Assembly (NCBI GenBank): GCA_903848955.1
Contig: CAINHS010000052.1
Coordinates: 1 to 51,476 of the forward strand
Direction of reading: 5' to 3'
Source of the DNA: an uncultured beta proteobacterium
Lineage (GTDB): Bacteria > Pseudomonadota > Gammaproteobacteria > Burkholderiales > Rhodocyclaceae
Length of the DNA stretch: 51,476 bases
Part shown: positions 46,999-51,476 of the stretch, piece by piece
How the letters are laid out: every line of letters begins with the position of its first letter
How positions within the stretch are numbered: position 1 is the stretch's first letter
The notes under the pieces: generated by a model
Seen by the model: the letters and a program-made list of their open reading frames with translations, nothing else
Told to the model about the DNA's origin: nothing
The model's database searches: none
Made by a program: the position numbers and the translations under genes

Positions 46999-49212
46999 AT
47001 GGACGAAATACTCAGCGTTTTTTCGGTCGAGGCCAGGGAGCAGCTGGAAGCCATGGAAGCCGGGCTGATGCAGCTCGAGCAGGGCGACCGCGATCCTGAA
47101 ACCATCAATGCCGTATTCCGCGCCGCGCACACCATCAAGGGCGGCGCCGGGGTGGTCGAAATCCACTCCGTGGAGAAATTCACCCACGTCCTCGAGAACG
47201 TCCTCGACCGCCTGCGCAATGGCGAGATCGAAGTCAGCGGCGACATGATCTCGGCCCTGCTCCTGGGCTGCGACCACATCGGCGCGCTGCTCGGCGTGGT
47301 GCAGGCAGGGGGAATGGAACCGGACGAGGAACTCAAGCAGGCCGGCGAGGTGATCACCGAGGCCTTGCGTCCCTTCCTCGGCGGCAAGGCACAAGCCGGA
47401 GTCGCTACCAAGCCGGCAGCGGACGACCTGGCGGAGACGGACAGCGGCAATGTTCAGCGCAACGACCGCGACAGCCCCACCAACGACTGCTGGCACATCT
47501 CCATCCGCTTCGGCGAGAGCGTGCTGAAGAACGGCATGGACCCGCTGGCCTTCCTGCGCTACCTGCTCAACCTCGGCGAAATCGCCCACATCACCACCCT
47601 CACCGACGCCCTGCCGGATACCGACGAGATGGATCCGGAGCTGTGTTATCTGGGCTTCGAGATCAACTTCCGCAGCCATGCCACCAAGGACGCCATCGAG
47701 AAAGTCTTCGACTTCTGCCGTGACGACTGCGACCTGCACATCCTGCCGCCCAACAGCAAGGTTGCCGACTTCCTGCAACTGATCGACGCCCTGCCCGAAG
47801 AGACCATGCGTCTGGGCGAGATCCTGATCAAGAGCGGCGCGCTGACCAAGGAAGAACTCGACGACGGCCTGCGCCGGCAATCCGGCGCAACGGCCGGAAC
47901 CGACGACGCGGCGTCGGCGCCGCAACTGGGCGACATCCTGATTCAGCAGAGCAACGTCCAGCCCGAACTGGTCGAAGCCGCGGCCGCCAAGCAGAAAGTC
48001 GTTTCCGAAAAGAAGGCCGCCGAATCGAGCCTGATCCGGGTGCACGCCGACAAGCTCGACCAGTTGATCGACCTGGTCGGCGAACTGGTCATCGCCGGCG
48101 CCTCGGCCAATCTGCTGGCGCGGAAGAGCGGCGAAGGCACGCTGGTGGAGGCCACCTCGGTCTTGACCCGTCTGGTCGAGAGCATCCGCGATTCCGCCCT
48201 GGCCTTGCGCATGGTGCAGATCGGCGAGACCTTCAACCGCTTCCACCGCGTCGCCCGCGATGTGTCAAAGGAACTGGGCAAGGACATCGAACTGGTCATC
48301 ACCGGCGCCGAGACCGAACTCGACAAGTCGGTGGTGGAAAAGATCGGTGACCCGCTGATGCACCTGGTGCGGAACGCCATGGACCACGGCATCGAATCGG
48401 CCGCAGTGCGCGCCGCCAATGGCAAGCCGGTCAAGGGCCGGGTCGAGTTGAACGCCTACCATGACTCCGGCAGCATCGTCATCGAAGTGGTGGATGACGG
48501 CGGCGGCCTCAACAAGGACCGGATCCAGGCCAAAGCGGTTGAAAAGGGCTTGATCCAGCCCGGCGACAGCTTGTCCGACCAGGAAGTGGTCAATCTCATC
48601 TTCGAAGCCGGCTTCTCCACCGTGGAAAAGGTCACCAACCTGTCCGGGCGCGGCGTCGGCATGGATGTGGTGCGGAAGAACATCACGGCGCTGCGCGGCA
48701 GCGTCGACGTCAAGACCGAACTCGGCGCCGGCTCGCGCTTCACCATCCGCCTGCCGCTGACCCTGGCCATCATCGACGGTTTCCTCACCGGCGTCGGCAA
48801 GTCCTCCTACGTGATTCCGCTGGACATGGTGGTCGAATGCATCGAGCTGGCCAACACCAGCGCCGACCGCGACTACATCAACCTGCGCGGCCAGGTGCTG
48901 CCCTATGTGCGGCTCAGGGAACTGTTCGAAGTTCCCGGCACGCAGCCGCCGCGGGAAAACGTCGTCGTCGTTCAGTACGCCGGGCAGAAGGCCGGCATCG
49001 TCGTCGATCAGCTGCTGGGCGAATTCCAGACCGTAATCAAACCCCTGGGCACGCTGTTCCGCAATATGCGCGGCATCGGCGGCTCGACCATTCTCGGCAG
49101 CGGCGAAGTCGCCCTGATCCTCGATGTACAGGCGCTGGTGAGCCGCAGCGCACGCAGCGAAGAGCAGCAGGCGCAGGGCGCCACCGGCACGCGCCGGCTC
49201 GAGGCGCATTGA
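46999..49212 (+). CDS. cheA: Chemotaxis histidine kinase CheA with MshEN-like tandem motifs
   Basis: 737 aa. The P1 Hpt domain has His44 ([10 protein letters not shown]). A P2-like region is at about 162-250. At 271-294 is a 24-residue motif matching the MshEN c-di-GMP-binding consensus at all fixed positions ([17 protein letters not shown] then DDGLRRQ); a weaker second copy is at 309-332. P3 dimerisation is at 340-420. P4 ATP-binding has [12 protein letters not shown] (455-466), VVDDGGG (497-503) and GRGVGMDVV (550-558). The P5 CheW-like domain is at about 590-720. The kinase looks complete. Confidence 0.93.
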   Translation: MDEILSVFSVEAREQLEAMEAGLMQLEQGDRDPETINAVFRAAHTIKGGAGVVEIHSVEKFTHVLENVLDRLRNGEIEVSGDMISALLLGCDHIGALLGVVQAGGMEPDEELKQAGEVITEALRPFLGGKAQAGVATKPAADDLAETDSGNVQRNDRDSPTNDCWHISIRFGESVLKNGMDPLAFLRYLLNLGEIAHITTLTDALPDTDEMDPELCYLGFEINFRSHATKDAIEKVFDFCRDDCDLHILPPNSKVADFLQLIDALPEETMRLGEILIKSGALTKEELDDGLRRQSGATAGTDDAASAPQLGDILIQQSNVQPELVEAAAAKQKVVSEKKAAESSLIRVHADKLDQLIDLVGELVIAGASANLLARKSGEGTLVEATSVLTRLVESIRDSALALRMVQIGETFNRFHRVARDVSKELGKDIELVITGAETELDKSVVEKIGDPLMHLVRNAMDHGIESAAVRAANGKPVKGRVELNAYHDSGSIVIEVVDDGGGLNKDRIQAKAVEKGLIQPGDSLSDQEVVNLIFEAGFSTVEKVTNLSGRGVGMDVVRKNITALRGSVDVKTELGAGSRFTIRLPLTLAIIDGFLTGVGKSSYVIPLDMVVECIELANTSADRDYINLRGQVLPYVRLRELFEVPGTQPPRENVVVVQYAGQKAGIVVDQLLGEFQTVIKPLGTLFRNMRGIGGSTILGSGEVALILDVQALVSRSARSEEQQAQGATGTRRLEAH

Positions 49213-49279
49213 TCATGCACTACCCCTTCCCGCATTTCTTTTGCAAGTTCCTTTCCTTTGGCATCACGGAGAACACACC

Positions 49280-50911
49280 ATGTTGAACAATCTCAAAATC
49301 GGCGTCCGTCTGGGGATAGGCTTTGCCGTCACCCTGGTCCTGCTGATCGCCATTGCCACCGCCAGCTACATGAAACTCGCGATGCTCAACGGCGAAATCA
49401 ATGACCTGGTCAAGGTCGATTTCCCCAAGACAGTGCAGGCCAACGACGTGATCGACGCGATCAACGTCATCGCCCGCCGCCTGCGCAACGCCTACATCTT
49501 CTCCGGCGCCGACTCGCAAAAGGAAATCGATGCGATTCCCGAGCAGCGCAAAGTCATCTCCGACCGTCTGGAGAAGTTGGAAAAGAGCATCACCAGCGAC
49601 AAGGGCAAGGAAATCCTGAAGAAGGTGCAGACCGCGCGCGCCGCCTATGTCACCGACCAGGACAAGTTCCTCGAGTTGCTCAAGGCCGGCAAGCGCGATG
49701 ACATGGTTGCCCTGCTGCAGGGCAGCTTGCGCAAGAGCCAGACCGAGTACATGGGCTCGATCAACACCCTGGTCGACTTCCAGACCGAGCTGATGGAAAA
49801 ATCCGGCAAGGAGGCCGACGAAGCGGCAACGGCGGCGGAACGCCTGGTGCTGATCCTCTCCGTCGTGGCGGTGTTGCTGACGATCGCCTTCGCCTTCCTC
49901 ATCACGCGCAGCATCACCAAGCCGGTAGGCGAAGCCCTGGCGGTGACCCAGCGCCTGGCCGAGGGTGACCTGACGGTGAGGATAGACGATGTCAGCAAGG
50001 ACGAAATCGGCCAGATGCTGGGCGCGCAGCAGGCCCTGATCGCCAAGCTGAACCAGATCATCGGCGAGGTCATCGGTGCTGCCGACGCCCTGTCCAACGC
50101 CGCCGGTCAGGTCTCGGCCACGGCGCAGTCTCTGTCGCAGTCGTCCTCCGAGCAAGCCGCCTCGGTCGAAGAGACAACAGCCTCCATCGAACAGATGACG
50201 GCCTCCATCACCCAGAACACCGAGACCGCCAAGGTCACCGACAACATGGCCACCAAGTCTTCGGTGGAAGCCACCCAGGGCGGCACGGCGGTGAAGGACA
50301 CGGTAGAGGCCATGAAGTCCATCGCCGGCAAGATCGGCATCATCGACGACATCGCTTACCAGACCAATCTGCTGGCGCTCAATGCGGCGATCGAGGCGGC
50401 CCGCGCCGGCGAGCACGGCAAGGGCTTCGCGGTGGTCGCCGCCGAAGTCCGCAAGCTGGCCGAACGCAGCCAGGTTGCCGCGCAGGAGATCGGGCAACTC
50501 GCCGGTTCCTCCGTCAAGATGGCCGAACAGGCCGGCAAGCTGCTCGACGAGATGGTGCCTTCCATCAAGAAGACTTCCGACCTCGTCCAGGAGATCGCCG
50601 CCGCGAGCCAGGAACAATCTGCCGGCGTCGGCCAGATCAACGGTGCCATGGGCCAGCTCAACAAGGCCACGCAGCAGAACGCTTCGGCTTCCGAGGAACT
50701 CGCCGCCACTTCCGAGGAAATGGGCGGTCAGGCCGCGCAACTGCAGGAGCTCATGGAGTTCTTCAAGATCGAGGAGCAGGGCAGGCCCGGCGCCGGCGCA
50801 GCAGCGAGCCGCGCCCGTCCGGCCGCTGCGGCGGCCCCCAAGGCGGCCAAGGCCCGCGTTTCACGTCCGGCGGCGGTGGCCGCCGCCGAAGGCGATTTCG
50901 AACGCTTCTGA
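49280..50911 (+). CDS. Methyl-accepting chemotaxis protein
   Basis: 543 aa from the ATG at 49280, with GGAG 8 nt before. TM1 (about 9-31), a four-helix-bundle type ligand domain (about 32-190), TM2 (about 191-212), HAMP (about 213-265), and a signalling hairpin with [20 protein letters not shown] (362-381). The C-terminus is a low-complexity Ala/Pro/Arg tail (515-543) ending GDFERF, unlike the NWETF pentapeptide that binds CheR/CheB. Ligand unknown. It lies between cheA and cheW. Confidence 0.92.
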   Translation: MLNNLKIGVRLGIGFAVTLVLLIAIATASYMKLAMLNGEINDLVKVDFPKTVQANDVIDAINVIARRLRNAYIFSGADSQKEIDAIPEQRKVISDRLEKLEKSITSDKGKEILKKVQTARAAYVTDQDKFLELLKAGKRDDMVALLQGSLRKSQTEYMGSINTLVDFQTELMEKSGKEADEAATAAERLVLILSVVAVLLTIAFAFLITRSITKPVGEALAVTQRLAEGDLTVRIDDVSKDEIGQMLGAQQALIAKLNQIIGEVIGAADALSNAAGQVSATAQSLSQSSSEQAASVEETTASIEQMTASITQNTETAKVTDNMATKSSVEATQGGTAVKDTVEAMKSIAGKIGIIDDIAYQTNLLALNAAIEAARAGEHGKGFAVVAAEVRKLAERSQVAAQEIGQLAGSSVKMAEQAGKLLDEMVPSIKKTSDLVQEIAAASQEQSAGVGQINGAMGQLNKATQQNASASEELAATSEEMGGQAAQLQELMEFFKIEEQGRPGAGAAASRARPAAAAAPKAAKARVSRPAAVAAAEGDFERF

Positions 50912-50938
50912 TCCCGGGGAGAAATCAAGGAGAACAGC

Positions 50939-51476
50939 ATGGGACAAGTCGTTCAGCAATCCGGCGGCAAGACCGCCGTGGCCGTGGCCGGCACGGCCGA
51001 AATCGCCCAGTACCTCACCTTCCAGCTTTCCGGCGAGATGTATGCGGTGGGCATCCTCAACGTCAAGGAGATCATCGAGTACGGCAGCCTCACCGAGATA
51101 CCGATGATGCCGGCCTTCATCCGCGGCGTGATCAACCTGCGCGGCTCGGTGGTGCCGGTGATCGACCTGGCGGCACGCTTCGGCGGCCACCAGACGGAGA
51201 CCTCGCGCCGCACCTGCATCGTCATCATCGAACTGACCACGGCCGACGAGCATCATGACATCGGCGTGGTGGTGGATGCGGTGTCGGAAGTGCTGGAAGT
51301 GTCGAGCGCCGACATCGAACCGGCGCCGGCCTTCGGCGCCAAGATCCGCGCCGACTTCATCGCCGGCATGGGCAAGATCGCCGGCAAGTTCGTCATCATC
51401 CTCGACATCCAGAAGGTGCTCTCGGTGGATGAGATCGCTTCCCTGGCAACCGTCGCCGAGCGCGGTGCCGAGGCCG
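50939..51476 (+). CDS. cheW: Chemotaxis coupling protein CheW (3' end cut by window)
   Basis: 179 codons are visible; the end lies past the window. The ATG at 50939 is preceded by AAGGAG 6 nt away. YLTFQLSGEMYAVGILNVKEI (29-49), IPMMPAFIRGVINLRGSVVPVIDL (about 59-82) and the GVVVDAVSEVLEV region are CheW signatures. It bridges CheA to receptors. Its N-terminus (about 1-24, QQSGGKTAVAVAGTAEIA) is a longer leader than in short CheW proteins. More chemosensory genes probably follow. Confidence 0.94.
   Translation, partial: MGQVVQQSGGKTAVAVAGTAEIAQYLTFQLSGEMYAVGILNVKEIIEYGSLTEIPMMPAFIRGVINLRGSVVPVIDLAARFGGHQTETSRRTCIVIIELTTADEHHDIGVVVDAVSEVLEVSSADIEPAPAFGAKIRADFIAGMGKIAGKFVIILDIQKVLSVDEIASLATVAERGAEA

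Overview
The window is GC-rich, densely coded chromosomal DNA from what looks like a betaproteobacterium, most likely the Rhodocyclales (Azoarcus / Dechloromonas / Accumulibacter type). I infer this from the gene orders def-fmt-rsmB-DUF4390-ntrY-ntrX-trkA-trkH-hemE-priA and LysM-dprA-smg-topB, an oxygen-independent ubiquinone operon (ubiUVT), and a large chemosensory array. No tRNA, rRNA, CRISPR array, insertion sequence or prophage was seen. Gene spacing is tight, with many ATGA, TAATG and TGATG overlaps.

Layout. 1-6533 (minus): cbpA-cbpM, a P-type ATPase with Na+/K+-pump-like ion-site residues, a Tat/lipobox FAD oxidoreductase, speD and a truncated SPOR-like gene form one close-packed run. 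6707-11517 (plus): asmA, fructokinase mak, a MOSC protein and an MFS transporter. 11514-25906 (minus): priA, then the hemE-trkH-trkA-ntrX-ntrY-DUF4390-rsmB-fmt-def block, with a radical SAM/SPASM gene inserted between fmt and rsmB. The only intergenic stretch over 300 bp, 13488-13872 between hemE and priA, is AT-rich and holds a cluster of DnaA boxes. 26013-31458 (plus): LysM protein, dprA, smg and topB, closed by a perfect bidirectional terminator shared with rhlE.

33061-35488 (minus): ubiU-ubiV-ubiT behind a near-perfect FNR-type site, followed by a VOC protein, an APH/P-loop kinase fusion, a small exported coiled-coil protein, and a CZB-hemerythrin fusion at 38312. 39162-42786 (minus): a glutathione transferase, a PAS-GGDEF-EAL protein and an NlpC/P60 lipoprotein. 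42845-44121 (plus): a 34-codon leader ORF overlapping metK. 44170-51476 (plus): two copies of a 46-bp upstream element, two small proteins, then a chemosensory operon (CheY-like receiver, soluble-facing MCP-like protein with a CheZ-like FQD signature, STAS protein, CheA, MCP, CheW) running off the end.

The themes are cell-envelope and ion homeostasis, near-origin housekeeping, respiration under low oxygen, and signalling by oxygen/redox, c-di-GMP and chemotaxis. The most unusual items are a CheA carrying a complete MshEN-type c-di-GMP-binding consensus, the CZB-hemerythrin fusion, the hemE-priA DnaA-box cluster, and the metK leader ORF with its hairpin.
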